Made by a program: the position numbers and the translations under genes. This document shows, piece by piece, positions 43,125 to 52,074 of a stretch of 64,000 bases of DNA; within the stretch, counting starts at the first letter, position 1; each line of letters begins with the position of its first letter. Origin of the DNA: Parabacteroides merdae ATCC 43184 (GTDB lineage: Bacteria; Bacteroidota; Bacteroidia; Bacteroidales; Tannerellaceae); the NCBI RefSeq assembly GCF_025151215.1, contig NZ_CP102286.1, positions 3,224,001 through 3,288,000 on the forward strand. Reading direction: 5' to 3'. The notes beneath the pieces are model-generated. The model ran no database searches, was not told the origin of the DNA, and worked only from the letters and a program-made list of their open reading frames with translations.

Positions 43125-44792
43125 TTATTTCCAACCTTCGTTTTGGGTGATACGACCTGGGTTCAAGTCGATCTCTGCTTGCGGAATCGGCCACCAGAAA
43201 TCTTTTGCCGTATAAGCATCTCGCTCCGCTGGAATCAAAACGGTATGTTTAGGCGTCCCGCTCGAAAAGTCGCGATATTCGATACCTTCGATCGGCTTGT
43301 TCATCACATCCAACAAAATGTTCCAGCGACGGATATCGGCAAAACGAAGGCCTTCCTGCGCAAGTTCCACACGTCTTTCGTTGCGAACCAGATCCCGGAG
43401 ACTACCGTTATAACGTTCGGCTACCATCTTGTCAATATCGTTCGTATTACCAGCACGGTCACGAATCACTTTTATCAGGGACTTGGCTTCGTCCGTACTT
43501 CCTCCGGTTTCCACCAACGCTTCCGCCCTCAACAGATAAGCTTCCGCATAACGGAAAATTATAAACGAGTTGTAAGTTGTCCATGTTTCTTCTTCCTGAC
43601 AATATTTTTTCCAAGACAGGCCGGTAGGCGTCTTGTTCCATTCGCCACCGCCGCCTTCTGCCAAGACATCACCTACGCTGATTTCCTTGTCTTGCAAAGC
43701 CCCGTAATCCTTGTTAGGATCAAAATAAGTTTTGCCATCTTTTTCAACCACATTGTTCGGAATCGTATTAAAATACTTGCCACGCATTTCCATACCTGGA
43801 GCATAGATAGTCTGGTAAAAACGGGGATCTTTATTCAGATATGGCATAGTTTCATTTCTCTCGCCCACATATTCAAACGCATCAGCTAATGCCTTCACCG
43901 GAGTTGTCACGCAATAACCACCGATAGACTGATTATACCAATTACCCCAACTGTTCGTCGCATCCAATGAATAGCGTCTTACCAGGATCACTTCATCCAG
44001 GTCTTCACAACCAGTTACAAACAACTTGTCAAAATCGGCCAGCTGCGGAGCGGATGCAACCAATTGGGCCGTTTCATCCAACGTAATCTGGAAATAAGAT
44101 TTATCATTCAGATAACCGGCCGCATAAGCAGCAGCACGTGCACGAAGCAAGCGGGCAGCCGGTTTTCCGATCTTCGATTTATTGCTTGGCTTATCCGGTA
44201 ATCCGGCAATTGCCTTGTCCAGGTCATCCAGGATAAAATCGAACACTTCCTTCGGGTCCTGTACTTGCTTAACGTTTTCACTTTCCGCTACTGTAGCCGG
44301 ATTCTCGGTATAAAACATGATATGTCCGAAGATAGAAACCAAATCCAGATAAAAATAGGCACGCAATGTACGAGCTTCACCCAAAACCTGGTTCCGGTTA
44401 GCATCGCTTTCCCCGCCCGGCCATTGGTACTTATCAATATTGTTGATTACGTTATTCGCACGCTGGACGGAAATATATCCCTTATCCCATTTGTCAGCCG
44501 GGAAAGAAGAGGCTGTACTCCCGATGCCTCGCCCCAAGTCATATCCTCTATTCCAACTATGCGTAACCAAACCATTATCTGTCACGCCATCCATCCACAA
44601 ATCATAACTTTCGACGTTCAGTCTCTCATACAAGGCGGTCAACGCCTTTTCATAGTCTTCTGCCGACTTGAAATAACCGTCCGCCGTAATAATACCTTCC
44701 GGTTCCAGATCAATATTACTGTTACAACCGCCTGCCATACAAAGGGTAAAAGCCAACGCCCCATACAGCAACGATTTCTTATATATTTTCAT
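43125..44792 (-). CDS. SusD-like surface glycan-binding lipoprotein (PUL D)
   Basis: This 555-residue protein has a lipobox ending CMAGGC, then NSNIDLEPEGIITADGYFKSAEDYEKAL. Family features are LGEARTLRAYFYLDLVSIFGHI near residue 130, YAEAYLLRAEALVETGG near residue 415, and RNERRVELAQEGLRFADIRRWNIL near residue 475. The C-terminus reads WWPIPQAEIDLNPGRITQNEGW. It starts 23 bp after susC and is followed by a terminator. Confidence 0.95.
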   Translation of the reverse strand: MKIYKKSLLYGALAFTLCMAGGCNSNIDLEPEGIITADGYFKSAEDYEKALTALYERLNVESYDLWMDGVTDNGLVTHSWNRGYDLGRGIGSTASSFPADKWDKGYISVQRANNVINNIDKYQWPGGESDANRNQVLGEARTLRAYFYLDLVSIFGHIMFYTENPATVAESENVKQVQDPKEVFDFILDDLDKAIAGLPDKPSNKSKIGKPAARLLRARAAAYAAGYLNDKSYFQITLDETAQLVASAPQLADFDKLFVTGCEDLDEVILVRRYSLDATNSWGNWYNQSIGGYCVTTPVKALADAFEYVGERNETMPYLNKDPRFYQTIYAPGMEMRGKYFNTIPNNVVEKDGKTYFDPNKDYGALQDKEISVGDVLAEGGGGEWNKTPTGLSWKKYCQEEETWTTYNSFIIFRYAEAYLLRAEALVETGGSTDEAKSLIKVIRDRAGNTNDIDKMVAERYNGSLRDLVRNERRVELAQEGLRFADIRRWNILLDVMNKPIEGIEYRDFSSGTPKHTVLIPAERDAYTAKDFWWPIPQAEIDLNPGRITQNEGWK

Positions 44793-44815
44793 AATGCTCT
44801 ATTTATTAGTTTAGA

Positions 44816-47800
44816 TTAAAAGATAATGTTTACACCGAAGTTTACGATTTTCAACGGAGGAAAATCATTGATTCTATCACTTTTTCCTTCTGGGTCCAGA
44901 CCTTGATACAAACTACTGAATGTAAGCAGGTTCGAGCCAGAAACATACAATCTCAGCTTTGTGATTCTCAGCTTGTCCCTGATATCCTTTGAGAAGGTAT
45001 AGCCCAACTGGGCGTTTTTCAGACGTAGATAATTTGTCTTTTTCAGGAAGAACGAGTTGTAGGTAGATGCATTCCGGTTATTGGCTGCTTCCAAACGAGG
45101 CATTTCGGCATTTCCATTCTGGTTCTCTTCCGTCCATCTGTCGCGGAAATGTACACCGGTGAAGGCCTCATAGCTTGGTCCTTCGATCCATTCCCCATAC
45201 ATCATACGATTCGCGCCGCTTGATCCCTGGAACAGCAAACTCAAATCGAAACCTTTATATTCGCCGCTGATATTCCATCCATATGTGAACTTAGGGATAT
45301 TGGAGGCAAAGATCTGACGGTCGTCCGGGTCGATCGTTCCATCGTTATTCGTATCGACCAGTTTCACATCGCCGGCATGAAGATCAGACATACCACGCGG
45401 GTCCGATTTATATTTGGCACGGTATTCTTCCAATTCCTGTTCGTTCGCGATCAAACCGTCTGCCTGATAGATGTAGAAAGCATTCAAAGGCGAACCGATC
45501 GTTTGAATATTATAACCGCTGATATTCTTGTCATCACCACCGCGGTCGATCCATTCGTTCTTGTTATAAGCCAAGTTGAAAGAAGTGTTGAATGTAAACT
45601 CTCCGAATGTTTTACGGAAACCGACCATAGCTTCTACACCTGAGTTACGAACCACTCCGGCATTTTGTTCAGGAGCATCCAGACCAATGAAATGAGGGAT
45701 ACCCAGTGCTAACAAAATATCTTTCGTATCTTTTGAGTACCAGTCCAATTCACCATAGATCGTGTTATTTAGGAAACCAAAGTCCAAACCGATATTAGTC
45801 TGTTCCACTGTTTCCCAAGTCACATCCGGATTCGCCATCTTCTTCTGGTAAACAGCAGAAACAAGGCTACCGTTCATGACCACATTCGAGGTGTTATACT
45901 GAGGCAGATACATGAAGGCATCGATACGCTCGTTACCGGTCTGCCCCCAGGAGGCTCTCAGTTTCAGATTATCCACAAATCCCAGATTTTTCATAAACCC
46001 TTCTTCCGAAATACGCCATGCAGCAGAGAAAGACGGGAAAACACCCCACTTATGGCCTTTAGCAAAACGGGAAGAACCATCGGTACGGATATTCGCTTCA
46101 AATAAATACTTATCCTTAAATCCGTAGTTTACACGTCCGAAGAAAGAGTTGATACCCCACTTGGTCGGATATCCTTCCGCAAACTGACTACCGGCCGAAC
46201 CTAAAGAAACGTCCGGTAAAGCATCAGAGATCAAATCTTTACGCTGAGCCATTGAATAATAGTTGCGGTAAGAGATTTGCTCCATACCGTAGAGCAACGC
46301 CAAATCATGGTCGTCGCCGAAACGCTTTTTGTAATTGGCCAGGAAACGAAGTGTCATCTGGTAACTGTTGTTACGTGAATCTTTTACACTATTCGGATTA
46401 TTACGTTGTGTAACCAGTTCACCAGTTTCGTTGTAATATTTATAATTCTTATAATGGATCTTTCTTCTGTCCCATGAACCGTTCAAAGAAGCCATACCCG
46501 TAAACACCAAATCCTTGATCGGTTCGAAATCGGCTTTTACCTGTCCATAAACCACATCCATATTATAACGGTCTTCCCCTACGACATCCAAATCCATAAG
46601 AGAGATGGCATTTCTATTCTGTTTATCCAAACGGTAATCGCCATTTTCATATCTGACCGGCGATGTGGGCTGCATGCTCCATACATCATACTGCACGCTA
46701 CCTAAAGATTCCGGCCATAGGCGGTCAACGTGACGATATGTTACGTCACTACTCACCTTCAACATTTTGCCAATGTTCAAATCTGTATTTACACGATAAC
46801 TATAACGCTGATATTCCGTATTTTTAACCAAACCAGGCTGATCTAGATAGTCAAACGAAACCAAATAACGTCCGACTTCACTACCACCCGTCAGGTTTAA
46901 TGTATGCTGTGTGATATAAGTAGGTTTATACACCTCATTCGCCCAGTTCAGATAAGAATGGTTATACGGATCATCGCCTCTTTCCGTTGCCAGAATATCA
47001 TCTTCCGAATATTTGATCGAACCACCGGAATTGACTAATGCTTCATTAACCATCGTCATATATTCGCGTGCGGAAACCTGCTCGGCTCTCACCGCCCGGT
47101 CCTGGAAACCGATTGTACCATCGTACGATAATTTCACTTTACCTTCCTTACCACGTTTGGTCGTTACTAGAATTACACCGTGAGCAGCACGTGAACCGTA
47201 GATAGAAGCAGATGCGGCATCTTTCAAAACAGAAATATTCTCGATTTCGGAAGAAGGAATCTGACTTAAAGACATTTCGATACCGTCCACCAATACCAGC
47301 GGTTTGGCATTGCCAGTCGTACCGACACCACGCAAGTAGATTTCAGGATCGTCACTACCTGGAGCACCACCACGGTCAACTACTGTGATACCGGGACTCA
47401 AACCCTGCAAAGCTTTTGTAGCATTTACCACTGTCATTTTATTGATTTCATCACCTTCCAGCTTTGTAACGGCACCAGTAGTCGTCACTTTACGCTGAAC
47501 ACCGTAACCGACAACAACAACTTCGCTCAATGCTTGGGTATCTTCAACCAACTGGATAGCCAATGTCGACTGGTTACCTACCTTTACTTCCTGCGTATTA
47601 TAACCGATATAGGATACCTGTACAACCGCACCCGGAGCGACTTCCAGTGTAAACTTGCCATCGATATCGGTGATAATACCGTTTGTAGTTCCTTTTTCAA
47701 TCACATTGGCGCCAATAATAGGTTCACCCAGATCGTCCGTAACGACACCCGTAATCGTTTTCTTCTGCTGAGCAATAACCGGAGCAGATGTTTCCTTTGC

Positions 47801-48163
47801 CTTATAACTCGACAGGACAATATAAGAACCTTTTTGGGAATAATTCAGTCCTAACTGGGTAGAGAGGTTATCCAAAACTTCCTTGATGGACTTACCGACC
47901 ATATTAACGGATATCCTTTTATTTACATTTACACCGGCATCATAAATGAAAAGATAATCCGTCTGCTTTTCAATAGTATTCAAATAATCTTTCACTGAAA
48001 GATTATCACCCTGCAGGGTGATCTTTTGCGATATCGCATTCTCTGCATGCAAGCAGAAAATGGCTGCAAATAATAACATATAGGTTATTCTCATAATCCT
48101 AAATAAATGTTTATGTCGTGATTTTAATAAGAGACAAAACCCCGACAAAGGTATTTTATTCAT
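44816..48163 (-). CDS. SusC-like TonB-dependent transporter with STN domain (PUL D)
   Basis: This is a 1115-residue outer-membrane protein. The ATG at 48163 (MNKIPLSGFCLLLKS) is chosen because further upstream there is only a non-ATG extension that would cover the leader. About 23 residues precede the actual signal peptide (MRITYMLLFAAIFCLHA), as in PULs A and E. Domains are STN (about 48-115), regulatory-like beta domain (about 135-212), TonB region SEVVVVGYGVQRKVTTTGA, plug with LVDGIEMSL and IYGSRAAHGVILVTTKRG, and a barrel ending NFGVNIIF. A predicted antisense RNA begins opposite the start codon. Confidence 0.94.
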   Translation of the reverse strand: MNKIPLSGFCLLLKSRHKHLFRIMRITYMLLFAAIFCLHAENAISQKITLQGDNLSVKDYLNTIEKQTDYLFIYDAGVNVNKRISVNMVGKSIKEVLDNLSTQLGLNYSQKGSYIVLSSYKAKETSAPVIAQQKKTITGVVTDDLGEPIIGANVIEKGTTNGIITDIDGKFTLEVAPGAVVQVSYIGYNTQEVKVGNQSTLAIQLVEDTQALSEVVVVGYGVQRKVTTTGAVTKLEGDEINKMTVVNATKALQGLSPGITVVDRGGAPGSDDPEIYLRGVGTTGNAKPLVLVDGIEMSLSQIPSSEIENISVLKDAASASIYGSRAAHGVILVTTKRGKEGKVKLSYDGTIGFQDRAVRAEQVSAREYMTMVNEALVNSGGSIKYSEDDILATERGDDPYNHSYLNWANEVYKPTYITQHTLNLTGGSEVGRYLVSFDYLDQPGLVKNTEYQRYSYRVNTDLNIGKMLKVSSDVTYRHVDRLWPESLGSVQYDVWSMQPTSPVRYENGDYRLDKQNRNAISLMDLDVVGEDRYNMDVVYGQVKADFEPIKDLVFTGMASLNGSWDRRKIHYKNYKYYNETGELVTQRNNPNSVKDSRNNSYQMTLRFLANYKKRFGDDHDLALLYGMEQISYRNYYSMAQRKDLISDALPDVSLGSAGSQFAEGYPTKWGINSFFGRVNYGFKDKYLFEANIRTDGSSRFAKGHKWGVFPSFSAAWRISEEGFMKNLGFVDNLKLRASWGQTGNERIDAFMYLPQYNTSNVVMNGSLVSAVYQKKMANPDVTWETVEQTNIGLDFGFLNNTIYGELDWYSKDTKDILLALGIPHFIGLDAPEQNAGVVRNSGVEAMVGFRKTFGEFTFNTSFNLAYNKNEWIDRGGDDKNISGYNIQTIGSPLNAFYIYQADGLIANEQELEEYRAKYKSDPRGMSDLHAGDVKLVDTNNDGTIDPDDRQIFASNIPKFTYGWNISGEYKGFDLSLLFQGSSGANRMMYGEWIEGPSYEAFTGVHFRDRWTEENQNGNAEMPRLEAANNRNASTYNSFFLKKTNYLRLKNAQLGYTFSKDIRDKLRITKLRLYVSGSNLLTFSSLYQGLDPEGKSDRINDFPPLKIVNFGVNIIF

Positions 48164-48176
48164 AACTTTGTGATAT

Positions 48177-48248
48177 TTAAAGATTAATACTTGTGTTAGA
48201 CATGTGTTAGTTGTAAGGCGGTGAATCTCGCACATTCATCGCCTTTTT
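48177..48248 (+). ncRNA. Predicted antisense small RNA opposite the susC leader (PUL D)
   Basis: TAACTTTG at 48163-48170 is a plus-strand minus-7 match sharing its T with the susC start codon. The predicted RNA of about 72 nt ends in a 12-bp stem with one G-U pair (AAGGCGGTGAAT 48215-48226, ATTCATCGCCTT 48234-48245), a 7-nt loop and a T-run to 48248. That is a convincing intrinsic terminator on the plus strand only. The first stem-loop seen in the other candidates is not clear here. Confidence 0.5.
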
Positions 48249-48312
48249 ACATTGTTTTTCGTGTTCCACTTCATTCCATAGGCATTTTCGTTTTTAATTT
48301 AAGGTTACACAT

Positions 48313-49263
48313 TTACTTTATATAGATAATCGTATTATCGTCGCTGCGGGAAAAAGTAAAACGCGTACTGCGTTGCAACACCTGCAAAATGAAATCCACC
48401 CCGTCCGAAACACGACATTTACCACTACATTTATAGTCATGCAGACTTTTGTTTTGGATTACAATACGGATATCATACGTCTTCTCAAAGCGTTTCATCA
48501 AATCGGCAAAACGGATATCCTCAAAGCAAATCAATCCCTCTTTCCAACGATAATCATCCAAGTTACGGATCGATTCCACCACCATTTTACCTCCCGTCCA
48601 TTCCGCTTTCTGCATCGGAGCAAGCCGGATGGAAGGACCAGGCTCCATTTTATTTGTTAACTCAATGGAACCTTCCAGCAGGGCAGCTGAAAATTCGCAA
48701 TCCGACTCCGCCTCATTCACCCGAACATTAAACTCCGTCCCCAAAACTTTTATATCACATTTCTTTGTCTGTACGACAAATGGATGTTCCACATCTTTAG
48801 ATACATCAAAATAGGCTTCACCTTTCAACGACACACGGCGGATATCCTCACTAAAAGAGGCCGGATAAGTCATTTCACTACAAGCATTCAGCCAGACATT
48901 CGTCCCGTCGGACAGGGTGAGGTTCGCCCGCTGCCCCGGAGGAACGACGATCTTGTTCATCTCCAATACAGGAGCCGGTTTTCCCACATTATTAGATATG
49001 TATAGGACAGACACTAGCAATACGGAAATTGCAGCAGCGATCTTCAGCGATTCTCTGATAACAAAAGGCAGGCTGAAACGGTGACCGGATTGCACCATGC
49101 TGCTATTTTTCGTCTTATGCAACAACAGCACATCAAAATATTTCCGCTCCCTTATCAGCTCTTCCCGATTCTTATTAGAAGCATCCACCCAATCGCAAAC
49201 AGCCTCTTCCTCTTCAAAAGAGGCTGTTCCTGCAAAAAATCGATGTAATACATTTCTGTCCAT
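48313..49263 (-). CDS. FecR-family anti-sigma factor (PUL D)
   Basis: This 316-residue protein has a short N-terminal domain with FFAGTASFEEEEAVCDWVDAS, then a membrane helix near residues 70-90 (SLKIAAAISVLLVSVLYIS). The FecR domain reads VPPGQRANLTLSDGTNVWLNACSEM and GEAYFDVSKDVEHPFVVQT. The C-terminal STN-like part has FADLMKRFEKTYDIRIVIQ and ends SRSDDNTIIYIK. Unlike the other loci, the gene before it is a glycosidase and not the sigma factor. Confidence 0.93.
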   Translation of the reverse strand: MDRNVLHRFFAGTASFEEEEAVCDWVDASNKNREELIRERKYFDVLLLHKTKNSSMVQSGHRFSLPFVIRESLKIAAAISVLLVSVLYISNNVGKPAPVLEMNKIVVPPGQRANLTLSDGTNVWLNACSEMTYPASFSEDIRRVSLKGEAYFDVSKDVEHPFVVQTKKCDIKVLGTEFNVRVNEAESDCEFSAALLEGSIELTNKMEPGPSIRLAPMQKAEWTGGKMVVESIRNLDDYRWKEGLICFEDIRFADLMKRFEKTYDIRIVIQNKSLHDYKCSGKCRVSDGVDFILQVLQRSTRFTFSRSDDNTIIYIK

Positions 49264-49270
49264 ACGTTAT

Positions 49271-49301
49271 ATAAGCACCTCTCGAAAGCAACCCCCTAAA
49301 A
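49271..49301. repeat. Direct repeat copy 1, in the linker before fecR (PUL D)
   Basis: This 31-bp stretch matches 51325-51355 at 24 of 31 positions, beginning with the shared ATAAGCACCTC and ending with CCCCTAAAA. On the minus strand it reads a G-run followed by GAGGTGCTTAT and lies just upstream of the fecR start. The two copies flank the inserted glycosidase gene. Confidence 0.7.
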
Positions 49302-51284
49302 TTTTATCCGAATATTTTCACCTTCCTTTATTTTCCGGTTGCTGATCGTTTTTCCGTCTGCGATAACGGCAACTTGCAGTTGATCGCCAAGACGCTTCAC
49401 TTCAATATCGAATACTTGATTGAACGCGCAAATCTTACGCAGGTTCATATGATCCCACTCTTGCGGCAGGCGGGGAGTAAAGACAAACGAATTCAGGCCG
49501 GTCGGACGAATGCCGAACATCCCTTCCGTAATGATACGGCAATACAAACCGCTTTCGGCAGACAGATGGCGCTGGTTGCCTTCCGGCCATGCCTCGATTG
49601 CATAAGGGACATGTTCACCCAACAGACGCTGGGAAGAATAGAATCTCAAATAATCGGTAGCCTTCTCCGTCTCACCGCAAGCATACACGCCACGCAACGC
49701 ATACAAGGTGGAGCGATCCCAGAATGTTTCACTTCCGGCCTGCGTCAGCAAACCGTTCTCCGTCCACAGGCGCGGAGAGAACAACGCCTGGATGGTCGCA
49801 TCTTTCCGATCCTGTATCCCGACCGTGAGCGGAATGCAGATCCAAGAACGCAGGACATCATTTCCTTCATAATATTTATAGGTATCAAATCCTTCGACGG
49901 TCCCGCCGAAATAGCGGTCGATATTTTTCTTCAGGGCTGTAGCCTGGCGAGCATAGGCTGCAACCGGCTTACCTAAATCCTTCCCTAAATAACCTGCTGA
50001 GATCAAAGCATCATAATATAAGGAAGAAGTACAAAGATTTGCTTTCCCTGCTGGGAAACGGTTTTCCAGTTCATCCGCATCGGAAGCCACAACACCACTC
50101 TTGTTCAAATTGCGCCGACAATATTCCAAGCACCATTCGATCAATGGCCACAACTTTTCGGCTTCTGCCTTATCTCCTTTGGACAAAGCATAACGGGAAG
50201 CACCATAAGCGACCATCGCCGCATCGCCACGATCACCGGCTCCTGCCCAAACATCAATGCCTTCCGCTATGATCGAGCTAGGCAACGGCTTGTATTCCGG
50301 ATTCATGAAGCGGGCAAAATGTTCATACGAGCACAGTGCGGAACGGTTTCCGACCTCATATCCCAAATAAGGGAAGAAAGGGTTGATATATTCCGCCTGG
50401 TCGTTTGCCCAGATAGCAGCATAGTAGGATTCGCCTCCGGGGCCATGCATAAGGCCTCCTTTCGTATCGTAAATACTTTCCGCTCCACGGATTTTTGCAA
50501 AGGCGAACATTGTATTGATGACAGGATCGGGCGTATCCAGAACCAGGTTATCCCAGAATCCGGCAATCAAATCCTGCCGGGCCTGTAATTCCCGGTCAAT
50601 ATCTAACGATAGCTCGCGCTCATCCTTTTTGTATCCGGCAAAAGTCGCACTGAACGTCAACTCCTCACCAGGTTGCAACTGACGAGCCACCTGTCCGTTG
50701 ATAGTCGAAACTAATTTATAGCTGCCATCCACCCCTTTCGCGGCATCTGTCTCGACAACAGAGCGTGAAGAAGGGATTTCCACCGATATCGCAGATTCAC
50801 CTATATTCCGTAAAATATATTTTTCACAAAAAGCCGGATTCGAAACGGAAGGAAACAAGATACGTGTCAAGCCGAGTTTTCCCTTACGGGGAAGTGTGTA
50901 TTCGCTCTGGACGACCATCGTGCCGTTCAACGTAACCTCCTTTACTTTCTCATTCAGCAAAGACTGCCCGTTTACCTCGACCATATCCGTCACGTTCCAG
51001 GCAAAACGACGCATCAAGCTGGCATGAGTATTATTCGGAATCGTGCGTAGCATCGGCCATACCATACTTCTGTTCAGCATAAAGGCGCCGTTTGCATCGA
51101 CTCCGTAGCGAAGCACGGTCGAAACTCTCAACCCACTCATTTCAATATGATCCTCATGCGGAACCCGCTCATCCACCTGCCAGGTAATACCACCGGCAGA
51201 ATTAATAGCCCAGCGATCGGCTGCCGATACGGAGAGGCAGCTAATCCATAAAAAAGATAAAAGGCAGTAAATCTGTTTTCTCAT
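49296..51284 (-). CDS. Six-hairpin glycosidase lodged between sigma and fecR (PUL D)
   Basis: This 662-residue exported protein has a signal peptide of about 21 residues (ending VSA). The N-terminal half to about residue 230 is a beta-sandwich of the kind preceding (alpha/alpha)6 barrels (MVVQSEYTLPRKGKLGL, GEELTFSATFAGYKKD). The C-terminal half is helical with catalytic-region-like stretches GPGGESYYAAIWANDQAEYINPF, DADELENRFPAGKANLCTSSLYYDAL and EAWPEGNQRHLSAESGLYCRIITEG. It resembles GH78/GH95/GH63-type six-hairpin enzymes, but I cannot assign a family. It interrupts the usual sigma-fecR pair and has a copy of the same linker sequence on each side. Confidence 0.72.
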   Translation of the reverse strand: MRKQIYCLLSFLWISCLSVSAADRWAINSAGGITWQVDERVPHEDHIEMSGLRVSTVLRYGVDANGAFMLNRSMVWPMLRTIPNNTHASLMRRFAWNVTDMVEVNGQSLLNEKVKEVTLNGTMVVQSEYTLPRKGKLGLTRILFPSVSNPAFCEKYILRNIGESAISVEIPSSRSVVETDAAKGVDGSYKLVSTINGQVARQLQPGEELTFSATFAGYKKDERELSLDIDRELQARQDLIAGFWDNLVLDTPDPVINTMFAFAKIRGAESIYDTKGGLMHGPGGESYYAAIWANDQAEYINPFFPYLGYEVGNRSALCSYEHFARFMNPEYKPLPSSIIAEGIDVWAGAGDRGDAAMVAYGASRYALSKGDKAEAEKLWPLIEWCLEYCRRNLNKSGVVASDADELENRFPAGKANLCTSSLYYDALISAGYLGKDLGKPVAAYARQATALKKNIDRYFGGTVEGFDTYKYYEGNDVLRSWICIPLTVGIQDRKDATIQALFSPRLWTENGLLTQAGSETFWDRSTLYALRGVYACGETEKATDYLRFYSSQRLLGEHVPYAIEAWPEGNQRHLSAESGLYCRIITEGMFGIRPTGLNSFVFTPRLPQEWDHMNLRKICAFNQVFDIEVKRLGDQLQVAVIADGKTISNRKIKEGENIRIKF

Positions 51285-51324
51285 GTTACTTAATCAATAA
51301 TGTGTTTTTCAAATTTCTTTTATA

Positions 51325-51355
51325 ATAAGCACCTCAAAAGAGATATCCCCTAAAA
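51325..51355. repeat. Direct repeat copy 2, in the linker after sigma (PUL D)
   Basis: Counterpart of 49271-49301 (24/31 matches). It lies in the 101-bp gap between the sigma stop and the glycosidase start, the position where the sigma-fecR linker would be expected if the glycosidase were absent. Confidence 0.7.
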
Positions 51356-51385
51356 AAATATCATTTTTTCTGAAATACTTTTGTT

Positions 51386-51940
51386 TCACATGAACAAAAC
51401 AATCGTCATATAATCCTTCAACTTCACTTTCAATATCTTCAATGCTTTGGATATGTGGAACTCCACACTCTTGACGGAAAGCGAGAAATAGGCAGCGATT
51501 TCCGGGTATGTTTTATTTTCATAGCGGCTCATGATAAAGATCCGGCGGGTTTTGTCGGACATCATTGCCAATGCCTCATCCACGAGCCGTCCGGCCTCCG
51601 AACTGAAAATTTCCTGAGGATCGCAGGCTTCAAGGGTGGCAATCCTCAGACTATTCACCCGTTGCTGATGCTCCTGGATACGTTGTTCCACATCTTCGCG
51701 GACACGAAGATGACGAAGGTAATTCAGACATTTATGTTTGATCGCTTCCAGGATATAGGCAGGAATATTCGAATCGGAAGAAAGAGAATGGCGATTTTCC
51801 CAATAATACATGATTCCCTCAACAGCAATATCTTCCGCTGCCGCTTCATCTTGCAGGTACGTATTGGCGAAACGCACAAACAATCCGTGGTAATCGGCAA
51901 ACAATTTATTAAAAGCTTTTATCTCCGAGGCTGTTTCCAT
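51386..51940 (-). CDS. ECF-type RNA polymerase sigma factor (PUL D)
   Basis: This 184-residue protein has region 2 (FNKLFADYHGLFVRFANTYL, AAEDIAVEGIMYYWENRHSL, YILEAIKHKCLNYLRHLRV) and region 4 (KTRRIFIMSRYENKTYPEIAAYFSLSVKSVEFHISKAL). It is the first gene of PUL D. In the other loci fecR follows directly; here the next gene is the six-hairpin glycosidase. The PUL E terminator lies 28 bp upstream, so it must use its own promoter, but no clear TAnnTTTG box was found. Confidence 0.93.
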   Translation of the reverse strand: METASEIKAFNKLFADYHGLFVRFANTYLQDEAAAEDIAVEGIMYYWENRHSLSSDSNIPAYILEAIKHKCLNYLRHLRVREDVEQRIQEHQQRVNSLRIATLEACDPQEIFSSEAGRLVDEALAMMSDKTRRIFIMSRYENKTYPEIAAYFSLSVKSVEFHISKALKILKVKLKDYMTIVLFM

Positions 51941-51968
51941 AATGTCTCTTTTCGCCGATAAAGATAGT

Positions 51969-52024
51969 ACAAAAAACGCTGTTTCCAGACTGTTATTTTA
52001 GAAAAACAATCTGAAAACAACGTT
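51969..52024 (-). terminator. Intrinsic terminator of PUL E
   Basis: Two 20-bp arms (51975-51994 and 52005-52024) differ from perfect complementarity at three positions. On the minus-strand RNA all three are G-U pairs; on the plus strand they would be C-A mismatches. So the stem is suited to minus-strand transcription. It is followed by a U-run (51971-51976). It lies 51 bp after the GH31 stop codon. Confidence 0.8.
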
Positions 52025-52074
52025 TATATCTCCTCTCTCGTTTATGCGAATCAGAAACCCATGTTTTCAACCGC

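Noticed and set aside
48164..48235. Extended start for the PUL D SusC
   Set aside because: It would translate through the leader with the predicted antisense RNA; the ATG at 48163 fits the pattern of the other SusC genes.
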